Positions 52,201-59,264 of a stretch of 64,000 nucleotides of DNA are shown here, one piece after another. The notes beneath the pieces are model-generated. The model did no database searches, had not been told where the DNA came from, and was given only the letters and a program-made list of their open reading frames with translations. Source of the DNA: Paraescarpia echinospica (taxonomy: Eukaryota > Annelida > Polychaeta > Sabellida > Siboglinidae); contig CM034534.1 of assembly GCA_020002185.1 (NCBI GenBank), forward strand, positions 9,687,492-9,751,491, written 5' to 3'. Each line of letters opens with the position of its first letter. Within the stretch, counting starts at the first letter, position 1. Both the position numbers and the translations under genes were made by a program.

Positions 52201-54408
52201 TATTATCTTGTCAGTGTGTGGGCCTGTGTTACATGCAGCTTTGATAGTATCTTGTCTGTGTGTGGGCCTGTGTCACATGCAGCTTTGATAGTATCTTGTC
52301 TGTGTGTGGGCCTGTGTCACATGCAGCTTTGATAGTATCTTGTCTGTGTGTGGGCCTGTGTCACATGCAGCTTTGATAGTATCTTGTCAGTGTGTGGGCC
52401 TGTGTCACATGCAGCTTTGATAGTATCTTGTCTGTGTGTGGGCCTGTGTCACATGCAGCTTTGATAGTATCTTGTCTGTGTGTGGGCCTGTGTCACATGC
52501 AGCTTTGATAGTATCTTGTCAGTGTGTGGGCCTGTGTCACATGCAGCTTTGATAGTATCTTGTCTGTGTGTGGGCCTGTGTCACATGCAGCTTTGATAGT
52601 ATCTTGTCTGTGTGTGGGCCTGTGTCACATGCAGCTTTGATAGTATCGTGTCAGTGTGTGGGCCTGTGTCACATGCAGCTTTGATAGTATCTTGTCTGTG
52701 TGTTTGGGCCTGTGTCACATGCAGCTTTGATAGTATCTTGTCTGTGTCCTGTGTCACATGCAGCTGATAGTATCTTGTCTGTGTTGGCCTGTGTCACATG
52801 CAGCTTTGATAGTATATCTTGTCTGTGTGGGCCTGTGTCACATGCAGCTTTGATAGTATCTTGTCTGTGGGTGGGCCTGTGTCACATGCAGCTTTGATAG
52901 TATCTTGTCTGTGTGTGGGCCTGTGTCACATGCAGCTTTGATAGTATCTTGTCTGTGTGTGGGCCTGTGTCACATGCAGCTTTGATAGTATCTTGTCTGT
53001 GTGTGGGCCTGTGTCACATGCAGCTTTGATAGTATCTTGTCTGTGTGTGGGCCTGTGTCACATGCAGCTTTGATAGTATCTTGTCTGTGTGTGGGCCTGT
53101 GTCACATGCAGCTTTGATAGTATCTTGTCAGTGTGTGGGCCTGTGTCACATGTAGCTTTGATAGTATCTTGTCAGTGTGTGGGCCTGTGTCACATGCAGC
53201 TTTGATAGTATCTTGTCAGTGTGTGGGCCTGTGTCATATGCAGCTTTGATATTATCTTGTCAGTGTGTGGGCCTGTGTTACATGCAGCTTTGATAGTATC
53301 TTGTCTGTGTGTGGGCCTGTGTCACATGCAGCTTTGATAGTATCTTGTCTGTGTGTGGGCCTGTGTCACATGCAGCTTTGATAGTATCTTGTCTGTGTGT
53401 GGGCCTGTGTCATATGCAGCTTTGATAGTATCTTGTCAGTGTGTGGGCCTGTGTCACATGCAGCTTTGATAGTAACTTGTCAGTGTGTGGGCCTGTGTCA
53501 CATGCAGCTTTGATATTATCTTGTCAGTGTGTGGGCCTGTGTCACATGCAGCTTTGATAGTATCTTGTCAGTGTGTGGGCCTGTGTCACATGCAGCTTTG
53601 ATAGTATCTTGTCAGTGTGTGGGCCTGTGTCACATGCAGCTTTGATATTATCTTGTCAGTGTGTGGGCCTGTGTCACATGCAGCTTTGATAGTATCTTGT
53701 CTGTGTGTGGGCCTGTGTCACATGCAGCTTTGATAGCATCGTGTCAGTGTGTGGGCCTGTGTCACATGCAGCTTTGATGGTATCTTGTCTGTGTGTAGGC
53801 CTGTGTCACATGCAGCTTTGATAGTATCTTGTCAGTGTGTGGGCCTGTGTCACATGCAGCTTTGATAGTATCTTGTCTGTGTGTGGGCCTGTGTCACATG
53901 CAGCTTTGATAGTATCTTGCCAGTGTGTGGGCCTGTGTCACATGCAGCTTTGATAGTATCTTGTCTGTGTGTGGGCCTGTGTCACATGCAACTTTGATAG
54001 TATCTTGTCTGTGTGTGGGCCTGTGTCATATGCAGCTTTGATAGTATCTTGTCAGTGTGTGGGCCTGTGTCACATGCAGCTTTGATAGTATCTTGTCTGT
54101 GTGTGGGCCTGTGTCACATGCAGCTTTGATAGTATCTTGTCTGTGTGTGGGCCTGTGTCACATGTGAGCTTGCGAAATAACTACACAAAGGAAACATAAT
54201 TAGTGTTCCACTGTTGCAGGGTCCGCGTGTGCATGCAACACTAGATGGCAACACTGTCCTCAGCATACAGATTCCACACACACAAGTTGGTCATGGCTTT
54301 GTTGCTGTCGGAACAGAGACGTTTGCCCGAGCTCACTTTGATAATTTTATCGTCACAAATGTAAAATCGGCAGACTTGACATCTGCAGAGTTGATGCTCA
54401 GCAGCTGA
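19142..54408 (+). CDS. GALC: galactocerebrosidase (galactosylceramidase), complete, 18 coding exons
   Basis: Lysosomal glycosyl hydrolase (GH59) that removes galactose from galactosylceramide. Exons: 19142-19285, 23297-23365, 24516-24579, 24966-25054, 25951-26121, 27115-27153, 28973-29103, 29572-29689, 31139-31176, 38281-38405, 40570-40709, 42557-42646, 43193-43282, 48797-48938, 49501-49678, 50263-50435, 50826-50902, 54220-54408. Total 2067 nt, 688 residues plus stop, close to human GALC. Seen: signal peptide (1-22), [11 protein letters not shown] at the start of the barrel, [38 protein letters not shown] (acid/base Glu183), LWASEDFS (nucleophile Glu259), PWSGHY, LTIIIET in the beta-sandwich, and a C-terminal lectin-like domain ending HFDNFIV. 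Introns 1, 6, 8, 9, 11, 13 and 17 are swollen by repeats. Exon 7 uses a GC donor and the exon 15 donor is weak. No polyadenylation signal is obvious near the stop. No saposin gene is in view. Confidence 0.95.
19318..19376. repeat. CCTAGG/AGGCCT-rich palindromic patch
   Basis: Short overlapping palindromes (CTAGGCCTAG, CCTAGG, GCTAGC) about 35 bp after the GALC exon 1 donor. Purpose unknown. From 19380 to 21420 no other feature is supported. Confidence 0.6.
21645..21657 (+). other. primer-binding site of the LTR element
   Basis: TGGCGCAGTCGGC directly after the LTR end CA. TGG pairs with the CCA end of a tRNA. Confidence 0.75.
21722..22911 (+). pseudogene. broken gag-like region of the LTR element
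   Basis: Frames 21722-22036, 22222-22527 and 22642-22911 are separated by stops. The middle one has a retroelement gag look ([20 protein letters not shown], then a Cys-containing stretch and GIRDQETR). No intact protein is encoded. Confidence 0.65.
23297..23365 (+). CDS. GALC: GALC exon 2
   Basis: 23 codons between TTTTAG| and [32 protein letters not shown]. Matches the human stretch [20 protein letters not shown]. Confidence 0.95.
24120..24215 (+). mobile_element. SINE fragment (3' half)
   Basis: TTCCCAGAGAAGTCGAGATGG followed by GTGTAAAGCACTC, matching the 3' half of the SINE copy at 42165-42477. Confidence 0.65.
24516..24579 (+). CDS. GALC: GALC exon 3
   Basis: 64 nt between CAACAG| and CACAG|GTGAAT, phase 1 out. 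Encodes [20 protein letters not shown]. Confidence 0.95.
24640..24806. mobile_element. GAATTG-rich element end, hAT-like terminus
   Basis: Tracts of GAATTGAATTG end in GAGCCCAGGTCTGG, similar to other hAT-like termini in the window. Only one end is seen, in GALC intron 3. Confidence 0.35.
24966..25054 (+). CDS. GALC: GALC exon 4
   Basis: 89 nt between TTACAG| and AAGAAG|GTTATT. Encodes [19 protein letters not shown]. The donor GTTATT is weak, but the next exon joins in phase with human-like sequence. Confidence 0.92.
25055..25950. other. GALC intron 4
   Basis: AT-rich; no repeat, RNA or coding feature supported. Confidence 0.6.
25951..26121 (+). CDS. GALC: GALC exon 5
   Basis: 57 codons between TTTCAG| and ATTGGA|GTACGT. 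Encodes [18 protein letters not shown] through GLAIDYIG, part of the TIM barrel. Confidence 0.95.
26641..26922 (-). pseudogene. proline-rich ORF, possible retroelement gag fragment
   Basis: 93 codons from an ATG, in GALC intron 5. Proline-rich N-terminal half, then [20 protein letters not shown], which resembles gag segments of some retroelements. No neighbouring pol. It could also be chance. Confidence 0.3.
27115..27153 (+). CDS. GALC: GALC exon 6, 39-nt microexon with catalytic acid/base Glu183
   Basis: 13 codons ([13 protein letters not shown]) between TTTCAG| and ATAACG|GTTAGT. WNE carries the general acid/base. The exon and its donor are the first unit of a 16-copy tandem array. Confidence 0.92.
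27115..27802 (+). repeat. 43-bp tandem array, exactly 16 units, made from GALC exon 6 and its donor
   Basis: Unit = the 39-nt exon plus GTTA of the donor; 688 bp = 16 x 43 without indels. The first unit is the exon. Every unit keeps an open stretch for WNER, WNES or the like. Units fall into two alternating types: TAACGGTTAG (donor kept) and TAGCGTTTAG (donor lost). About nine units keep GTTA. No acceptor tract is repeated. Confidence 0.95.
28206..28237. repeat. hairpin at the left edge of the 60-bp array
   Basis: AACATTCAACTCTT and its exact inverse with a 4-base loop (GATT). The right arm runs into the first array unit. Confidence 0.85.
28236..28955. repeat. 60-bp tandem array, exactly 12 units, ending at the GALC exon 7 acceptor
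   Basis: Units begin TTCCAACAGCTACACTATC and contain TATGAATATGTTCAGTAGTG. A thirteenth partial unit (TTCCAACTG) forms part of the pyrimidine tract of the acceptor at 28972. Identity between units is very high. Confidence 0.95.
28973..29103 (+). CDS. GALC: GALC exon 7, GC donor
   Basis: 131 nt between TTGCAG| and CATTGG|GCAAGT. Encodes [20 protein letters not shown] and [14 protein letters not shown]. Only the GC donor gives the frame VIG-IHYPG across the junction (human VIGAHYPG). Using the nearby GT either shifts the frame or runs to a stop. Confidence 0.88.
29099..29270 (+). repeat. 41-bp tandem repeat of the GALC exon 7 donor
   Basis: ATTGGGCAAGTACAGTTCTT recurs at 29101, 29142, 29183 and 29224, period 41. 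A fifth, truncated copy at 29265 has changed to ATTGGTTAAG. The first copy is the real exon end with its GC donor. Confidence 0.93.
29572..29689 (+). CDS. GALC: GALC exon 8 (nucleophile Glu259)
   Basis: 118 nt between CTGCAG| and GCTAGG|GTGAGT. Encodes [20 protein letters not shown], then SEDFSCRND and GGGCWAR. The Glu of SEDFS is the nucleophile of the family. The donor end is the first unit of a 31-bp array. Confidence 0.93.
29668..31050 (+). repeat. 31-bp tandem array, about 44 units, made from the GALC exon 8 donor
   Basis: Units GGTGTTGGGCTAGGGTGAGT followed by GAGACAGGGTG. The first is the exon 8 end (TGTTGGGCTAGG|GTGAGT). Many units keep GTGAGT; others have lost a few bases (GGTGGTGAGAC). 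Confidence 0.95.
31139..31176 (+). CDS. GALC: GALC exon 9, 38 nt
   Basis: 38 nt between TTACAG| and ACTGG|GTAAGT. Encodes [12 protein letters not shown], aligning with ILNQNYINGYMTS. Confidence 0.9.
31359..32734 (-). mobile_element. Tc1-type transposon, 1376 bp, TA target site
   Basis: Inverted repeats CAGTCATTTGCAAAAG / TAGTCATTTGCAAAAA, flanked by TA at 31357-31358 and 32735-32736. Contains a decayed minus-strand transposase. It lies in GALC intron 9. Confidence 0.93.
31527..32589 (-). pseudogene. Tc1 transposase, inactivated
   Basis: Seen: a paired-domain-like N-terminal part with GRPRKTT, first Asp in FSDES, second Asp in QDGAPCH and the final Glu in DLNPIENLW. Broken by a stop at 32014-32016 with frame disturbance after it, and another stop at 31803-31805 right after QDGAPCH. 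Confidence 0.9.
32902..38188. repeat. 56-bp tandem array, about 79 units, in GALC intron 9
   Basis: Unit contains CATACATACAGACATACACA, TGTACAGTCATACATGTG and CTAGCTTGATAATGTTAG. Variants (TATTCTAGC, GTGTTAGCTTCATAATG) recur in the same order at about 36000, 36250 and 36550, so blocks of several units were copied. Interrupted once, at 34163-35032. Confidence 0.96.
34163..35032. mobile_element. hAT-like MITE inserted in the 56-bp array
   Basis: 870 bp of unrelated sequence between two copies of CATATGC from the array. Ends AGGCTGCGAAATAAGG and GTGCACCCT(G) are partly inverse. CGGTCCGATCG and TAGTCCGACGG clusters lie near both ends. No coding capacity. Confidence 0.8.
38281..38405 (+). CDS. 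GALC: GALC exon 10
   Basis: 125 nt between TTCCAG| and ACAG|GTGAGA. Encodes [20 protein letters not shown] and [14 protein letters not shown], highly conserved with human. Confidence 0.95.
38761..40389. mobile_element. hAT-like MITE in GALC intron 10
   Basis: Ends CAGCGTTCGAAATAGCAC and (inverse) CAGCGATAGAAATAAGCC, with ACTTGTCCG-type clusters near both. The flanks TATATATT / TATATGTA agree at 6 of 8. About 1.63 kb; it contains a (CAT)n(CGT)n tract at 39543. Short ORFs inside have no recognisable product. Confidence 0.75.
40570..40709 (+). CDS. GALC: GALC exon 11
   Basis: 140 nt between TTTCAG| and ACAGTA|GTGAGT. Encodes [14 protein letters not shown] and [19 protein letters not shown] starts just after the donor consensus. 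Confidence 0.95.
40717..40946. mobile_element. 230-bp MITE with TA target site at the exon 11 donor
   Basis: Inverted ends CCGTATTATCCCCTGTAGAC and CCGTAATATCCCAAATAGAC, flanked by TA. The left TA is part of the donor GTGAGTA of GALC exon 11. A partial copy lies at 82-246. Confidence 0.85.
40985..41820 (+). mobile_element. SINE, split by a MITE
   Basis: Head part 40985-41122 (GGTTCTGGGTTCAAATC B-box-like, then CAGTTCACTCAGCTGTATGA) and tail part 41624-41820 (GCTATATAAGAAC near its end). The two join across the inserted element at 41123-41623. Confidence 0.8.
41123..41623. mobile_element. 501-bp hAT-like MITE inside a SINE
   Basis: Termini CAGAG / CTCTG with inverted ACTTTTACTTGAGTA clusters inside. 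The 8-bp target duplication is GCTATAGA / GTTATAGA (7 of 8), and removing the element restores the SINE. Confidence 0.85.
41825..41905 (+). mobile_element. SINE fragment
   Basis: CAGTGTGGCTGAATGCTTC and AACAGGTCTGCCAGCAA match the 3' half of the SINE family. Confidence 0.6.
41940..42135. repeat. 40-bp tandem repeat, 5 copies
   Basis: CAGTAGCGTAATGTATTGTT followed by ACATCACTGCTGCAATACAT, in GALC intron 11. Confidence 0.92.
42165..42477 (-). mobile_element. tRNA-derived SINE, near full length
   Basis: On the minus strand it begins TAGCGCCGTGGTGCAGTGGC (A-box-like) and GGGTTTGAATCCTG (B-box), then a body ending GCGCTATATAAGAAC and a CTTTAC-type tail. It is the reference copy for the other SINE calls here. 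Confidence 0.85.
42557..42646 (+). CDS. GALC: GALC exon 12
   Basis: 30 codons between TTGTAG| and CCCTTT|GTAAGT. Encodes [19 protein letters not shown] second AG seven bases downstream would give an early stop. Confidence 0.92.
42647..43192. other. GALC intron 12
   Basis: AT-rich. The 120-codon minus frame inside has no motif and looks like chance. Confidence 0.6.
43193..43282 (+). CDS. GALC: GALC exon 13
   Basis: 30 codons between TTTCAG| and ATACAG|GTAAAT. Encodes [17 protein letters not shown] and [11 protein letters not shown]. Confidence 0.93.
43347..43508. repeat. dispersed repeat, copy 2
   Basis: Shares several blocks with 14938-15078 (AACTTTAAGGAG, GACACTATTTC, AAGATCACTGTTAAGG). 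It has an extra GC-rich insert in the middle. Confidence 0.7.
44013..44181 (-). repeat. 3' LTR of the gypsy element
   Basis: Core 44024-44181 matches 48343-48500. On the minus strand it begins TGTTGCATTATGAC. The last 11 bases before the target duplication (AAAACACAACA) are not found in the other copy. Confidence 0.85.
44501..45010 (-). pseudogene. gypsy integrase C-terminal region
   Basis: 169-codon frame with the typical post-core integrase look ([31 protein letters not shown]). It is separated from the upstream pol frame by a disruption between 45010 and 45290. Confidence 0.8.
45174..46970 (-). pseudogene. gypsy pol: reverse transcriptase, RNase H, integrase core (broken at both ends)
   Basis: 598-codon frame. 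Seen in order: [13 protein letters not shown], the RT catalytic [27 protein letters not shown], RNase [17 protein letters not shown] and [10 protein letters not shown], integrase zinc region beginning [16 protein letters not shown], and the core start VGTDIF. The second zinc-binding Cys of the HHCC finger appears as Trp (TCETWRKYE). The frame shifts in the core near 45260-45290, and the RT N-terminus is in another frame upstream. Confidence 0.9.
47027..47494 (-). pseudogene. gypsy protease C-terminus and RT N-terminus
   Basis: 155-codon frame with [13 protein letters not shown] and [19 protein letters not shown], the segment before the RT palm. It goes out of frame near 47065-47090 relative to the pol frame downstream. 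Confidence 0.75.
47655..48188 (-). pseudogene. gypsy gag, truncated
   Basis: 177-codon frame from an ATG ([14 protein letters not shown]). It carries [13 protein letters not shown] and [18 protein letters not shown], typical of gypsy gag. No zinc knuckle remains before the frame is lost. Confidence 0.8.
48343..48500 (-). repeat. 5' LTR of the gypsy element
   Basis: Followed on the minus strand by TGGCAGCGGTG, a plausible primer-binding site at 48331-48341. Confidence 0.85.
48797..48938 (+). CDS. GALC: GALC exon 14
   Basis: 142 nt between TTGCAG| and GAAG|GTACAT. Encodes [20 protein letters not shown] and [11 protein letters not shown], the end of the beta-sandwich and the linker to the lectin-like domain. 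Confidence 0.95.
49095..49345. repeat. CA-rich microsatellite
   Basis: CACACA runs mixed with ATGTACAACAC, in GALC intron 14. Confidence 0.9.
49501..49678 (+). CDS. GALC: GALC exon 15, weak donor
   Basis: 178 nt from TTTCAG|. Encodes [29 protein letters not shown] and RPIAVLGNN. The donor AATAC|GTGGCA is weak but the only one that keeps phase with exon 16. The GTACGC five bases on leads to an immediate stop. Confidence 0.75.
49858..49883. repeat. small hairpin in GALC intron 15
   Basis: TTGAATCGCT and AGCGATTCAA around a 6-base loop. The rest of introns 15 and 16 has no supported feature. Confidence 0.7.
50263..50435 (+). CDS. GALC: GALC exon 16
   Basis: 173 nt between TCGCAG| and CTACA|GTGAGT. 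Encodes [28 protein letters not shown] and [12 protein letters not shown], matching [20 protein letters not shown]. Confidence 0.92.
50826..50902 (+). CDS. GALC: GALC exon 17
   Basis: 77 nt between TACGTAG| and GTGCAG|GTAAAT. Encodes [20 protein letters not shown] and GLWVQ. The exon opens with GTAAGT, itself a perfect donor motif. Confidence 0.82.
51697..54165. repeat. 44-bp tandem array, about 56 units, in GALC intron 17
   Basis: Unit contains TGTGTGTGGGCCTGTGTCAC and ATGCAGCTTTGATAGTATCT. A set of rare variants (ATGTAGC, CATATGCAGC, GTTACATG) occurs at 52101-52231 and again exactly 1049 bp later. From 50903 to 51696 nothing is recognised. Confidence 0.96.
54220..54408 (+). CDS. GALC: GALC exon 18 with stop codon
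   Basis: 62 codons plus TGA after TTGCAG|. Encodes [35 protein letters not shown] and a 20-residue tail. HFDNF matches QFDNF of human GALC. Confidence 0.95.
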   Translation, partial: GPRVHATLDGNTVLSIQIPHTQVGHGFVAVGTETFARAHFDNFIVTNVKSADLTSAELMLSS

Positions 54409-54619
54409 ACCAGTAAAGGTTTATGTCGGACATTTTCCACTATTGTTCTTCTTTGTTCACTCACTTAAGTCTTCCATTTAAAATGGTGACAGAAAGAGGA
54501 CTTTCCAGTGTTTTCTGACATCACATCGACAAGACAAGTCCCACTGAGGCTGGTGTTCCTCTTAATGGTGTCTCAGTGTCATGTTAGGGATACATCTTCT
54601 CCCATTGGGGCGATTAGTT

Positions 54620-55165
54620 GTATGTCATTGCCCTTTTTTAGTCCTTTGGCCGAAGGTCCAAGGGACTATTGCCATCACTCTGCGTCTGCCGTCCGCCGTC
54701 AGCTGCCGTATCTCAGAAACCGTTCAGCAACTTTTTCTCTAATTTTGCATAGACATATCTTAGGGCACTGCCACTATATGCACGAGAAATCTGTATTTGA
54801 TTGAATCATTCTAAGGGCTCCCTAGGGCCTCCAAGGACCCCAAAACTGGTAAAAATGTAACATTTTGTCTTTTTTTTTTAAACTGTTCAGCAACTTTTTC
54901 TCTTATTTTGCATATACATTTCATGTGGTAGTGTCACTGTACACAAGAAATCTGTATTTCACTGAATCATTCTAAGGGCACCCAATGACCCCCCAAAAAG
55001 GACCCCAAAACTGGTAAATTTTCACATTTTGCCTATTTTTTTCAAAAACTTAAGTAACTTTTTCTCAAATTTTGCATAGACATTTCATATGGTAGTGCCA
55101 CTATACACAAGAAATCTGTATTTGATTCAATCATTCTAAGGGCTCCAAATGTCCCCTAAAATGCT
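54620..55165. repeat. three degenerate about 160-bp repeats downstream of GALC
   Basis: CAGCAACTTTTTCTC, TTTTGCATA and GAAATCTGTATTT recur three times, preceded by TAGTCCTTTGGCCGAAGGTC, a dispersed-repeat motif. Part may be the GALC 3' UTR. Confidence 0.7.
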
Positions 55166-55259
55166 AAATTTGTTAACTAAATGGTCTACTGTAGTAGTAG
55201 CTCTAGCAGGCTTCCAGTCCTTTTGTTCAACTAATCCCTTTTCCCACAACATCTGTCAC

Positions 55260-57480
55260 ACCTCACTGTGGCTGGCTGGTTAATGTGTGGCTAATCTGTA
55301 ATTGCTCACTGGCAGAGGCTTGGGTCACTGTGGCTGGTGGTAGGAAGTATGACATCTGTAATTGGTCACTGGCAGAGGATTGGGTTAACAAACACAACAC
55401 CTTGTACCAGAAATAGAACACTATTCCCCTTCCCAAAACATCTGTCATATGCGGAGTCTGTGTCTTGTATGGATATTTATTTTTTATGCAGTTGTTTTAT
55501 ATAAGCAGAAAGTTAATTGAAATTAGTTATTCTTAGGCCACAGAAAAGTAATTCCCAGTTTCTCATCGATGCATGTATTTAAAAATATGTGCAACAACAT
55601 TTTATTTTCTATTATAATTATTCCTCTAAATGCAAGACGTGGTGCAATAAGTGAACAGTAAACATGTCAACATTTTACTTCCATCATAACCCTTAATGAT
55701 CTGTAACTATGATTCACCAAAAAACATTTGATTAATAATTACCTACAGGGTTGTTTGATTTATGCCGGGCAGAAACTGTTTCTGCCCGGCAGAAACGGCA
55801 ACAATAGGAAATACATGCCATTGATAGGCAAACGTGTTCTTTTTATAGAAAATGTCAGTTTCTTTCTGTACCTGTCTACGTATGATAATAATTTGTCCGC
55901 CCCGCTCACAATAAACATCACATGAATAATAAAAGGAAGATCAGCCACTTAACTTGTGGATTATTATTATTATAAAACTGCTCTGCTACTGCTTGGTGGA
56001 CAGTAAGCTGCAACTGTCTTTGAGTTTGTTTACATTTTGACAAACTACTATTATATAGCACTAATTTTTGAATGAATCACATTTTGAGAATGCATGTCAT
56101 TGTTTGCGGTGTAACTTTTGTATGCTTCATTTTCTGCTGCTACAAGTTGCATTCATCTGAAAGATTATTCAATTACCTATCCAATGATAATACATATGTT
56201 GTGGTGTTGGAAATGTATAGCTTTGGTATATTGTACAAGAGGGTTGTGATAGGAAACTATTGAACATTGCGACAGTCCAGAAAGACTACGAGATGTGTCA
56301 CTCAATATATGAAGTGTGACTTTCAGATACTTCATTTTGTAGTGCTATGGATTATGATGGGCCTCTCCATTAGCTCCCTATATAATTATGTGAAATATAT
56401 CATTGTCATTAAAATATTTCAGAACAGGCTAACGCTAAACTGCAACTGTCTTTGAGTTTGTTTACTTTTTGACAAACTACTATTATATAGCACTAATTTT
56501 TGAACTGGCACGACTAACGCTAATATATTGCACAAAATGACTTCTACGGGAAACAACGTTGGTGTAAATTATCATCCCATTATTCTTACTGACAAAGACC
56601 TGTAAGTTAGGTGAGTAACACCTTCGAAGTTCTGACAGCAGGACACCGCCTTCGGTGAAGTCGAGACAAAAGTTTGACAAAGGCTTCAAGTTAAAACAGT
56701 CTATCACCGTCCAGCTGACCCATTTTTTATTTTCTTTAGACTACCTTTTGCTCTCAAATAATCTGTCCTCTTAATTTTATACATAAAGACATAATCTGGC
56801 ATAACTTTATATATTTTTGTAGCAGCACATTTGTATTTCAAGTGTATCATATATTTATCACTTGTTGTGTATTACACCCAGCTGTGGAGCTAAGATTCTC
56901 TGCCTGCTATTGTTTGATGGAAACTGTAACTAATCTGTAATTGGTCACTGGCAGTAGCTTGTGTCAACAGACAGCATTAAGCCACTAGACCCCTGTTAAA
57001 CTGGACAGTTGCCTGTAGGTTTTAAACTGTGTCAAACAGTGAGTCTACCTTTTGCTCTCAAATAATCTGTCCTCTTAGTTTTACACATAAAGACATAATC
57101 TGGCATAACTTGATAAGTCTTTATAGCAGCACATTTGTACTTACAGTGTATCATTGCAACATAACATACATATTACATACTGTGTGCCACATTTGAATGT
57201 CATGCATGTAATATTTCCATGCAGTCCATTTGCATATATAATGTAAAACTTCAACAGCCGTTTTCTTCATTTTCACTTTTTGACCCCTACCATGTTCAAT
57301 GCTCCATAACTTCGCCAATTTTTGTAGCAGTCATAATGTTTGAAACCGTGTAAAGCACCCTACCCAACCTTTATAAGAATGTAAGAAAACAATGTTACAA
57401 TTTTTCAGACTTATCACTCATTTGGTCAGGGGTCATATATAGACGTATTAGTCCTAAGGACTTCAGGGCCACTTGGCCCA
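55260..57480. repeat. patchwork of duplicated segments
   Basis: Direct repeats include 56004-56072 with 56436-56505 (CTGTCTTTGAGTTTGTTTAC), 56755-56850 with 57058-57155 (AATAATCTGTCCTCTTA) and a CTGTAATTGGTCACTGGCAG block at 55290, 55350 and 56935. No gene is supported. Confidence 0.75.
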
Positions 57481-57830
57481 TTTTTTTCTTTTTCGTTCAC
57501 ACATTTCAAAAAGGAAAAGACGGTATATACACGGACCCAACAAACTTAATGTTATTTTCAACGACAGTAACTGCTTCACAAATAAATTTTGACCAAAAGT
57601 TTACCAAATTCGTTACTTTAGTTTGTTGGTTTCTTTGTTATAAGAAACGAAACAAATATAGATATCATTGACAGAAGATATTTCCAAAATTTGCATAAAT
57701 CCGCTCAGTGACGCCACACTGCCATTCTGTTCTTTCGCGCAGGGGTGTTACTCTACATAATTGTACATAATGAAATAATTACCCAAGATACGTGAACAAG
57801 AAAATTCAACAGTATTATTAATAACACAAA

Positions 57831-57835
<5 letters not shown>

Positions 57836-57862
<27 letters not shown>
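57836..57862. repeat. TA microsatellite
   Basis: Continuous (TA)n of about 27 bases. Confidence 0.9.
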
Positions 57863-57866
<4 letters not shown>

Positions 57867-57959
57867 CTTCACGAAACGGTTTATGCATAATATATTATAG
57901 TCTCCACTAAACATGTCAGCATTTTATTTCCATCATAACCCTTAATGATCTGTAACATT

Positions 57960-58980
57960 TTTTTTGTAACCGCCACCCAAGAACATAATCGGCAAAATAT
58001 GTACTACTTACAAAGTTACATAGCTAAATACAAAGTTACATAGCTAATTTTGGTATAAATATGTTTCGAATGGTGATATACGTATTTGTAGCTAATGCGC
58101 ACATCAATATTGTAGATGAAGTTGAAAGAAAAACAACATGCTGATATACCGGTATATTAACAATTCAGTTTGGTTTCGTTAAGGGTGGACATTAGTTCAA
58201 ATCATTACTTACACATCTGGTGCATGACAATTGTGTTTTATCTCCCAACAATCCCAGTTCATTTCTAAATAAAAAACGTTAGATTTTCTGACAAACAATG
58301 TAATGTTCTGCATACAAAACCAAAATGCTAACCCTACCCGATTACTTTTCATATCCACCGTCTTCAAACACAATCAACTATATATCCGCTATTTGCAGAG
58401 CTATGTGGCTAATTTTTATTTCAAAATGTTTGGAAAGGTAAGATACAAATTTGTAGTTCATATTAATGCCAATATTGCAAACCTACTTGAAAGGAAAACA
58501 CAATATATGCTCTGATTGTGTTAACATTTTCATTTGGTTTAGTGACCCAAGGTGTACAATAGTTCAACTCATTACTTACACACGTGGCGCATGACAACTA
58601 GTTTTATCTCGCAACTATCCCAGTTCATTTCCAAATAAAATACCATTAGTTTGTCAGACAACGAATGTAATATATTGCATACAACGCCAAAACACTACAC
58701 TAACCATACCCCATAGTTTTCATAACCACCGTACTCAAACATTGTAGACTATTATATATACTAATTACAGAGCTACATAGCTAATGTTGGCATCAAAATG
58801 TTTGGAAATGTAATATACATATTTGTAGTTAATGTAGAAGTCAATATTGCAGACCCACTTGAACGAAAAGCACAAAATACGCTCACATATGTTAACATTT
58901 TAGTTCGGTTTAGTGACTGAAGACGACGAAGTTGTACAATAGTTCATGCATTACCTACACACGTGATGAATGACTTATTT
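57960..58980. repeat. about 370-bp tandem repeat, 3 degenerate copies
   Basis: Markers such as GCATGACAA, CCCAGTTCATTT and CAAAATGTTTGGAAA recur at about 58220, 58585 and 58955 (the last partial). Confidence 0.7.
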
Positions 58981-59264
58981 TTTTATCTCGGTTCATTTCC
59001 AAATAAAACAACTTTTCATAACCGCCTTCTAAAATAATTTTGGATTGGCCACTAATGGGCGGGCATGTTTACTTTCAAAATTTATCCTTCGTCTAATGTT
59101 CAATTATAGCATACTAATTATTTTGAATAGGTTACTTTTAATATATTATGTAACTTATAAATAACTGCAGAACCAAGAATTCAATCATATGCTAAGTATA
59201 TTTAAACTATAAGCATATTTCAACAAGTTTTGACCTCGTAGTTTTCAAAATGTCCTTTGTACTA

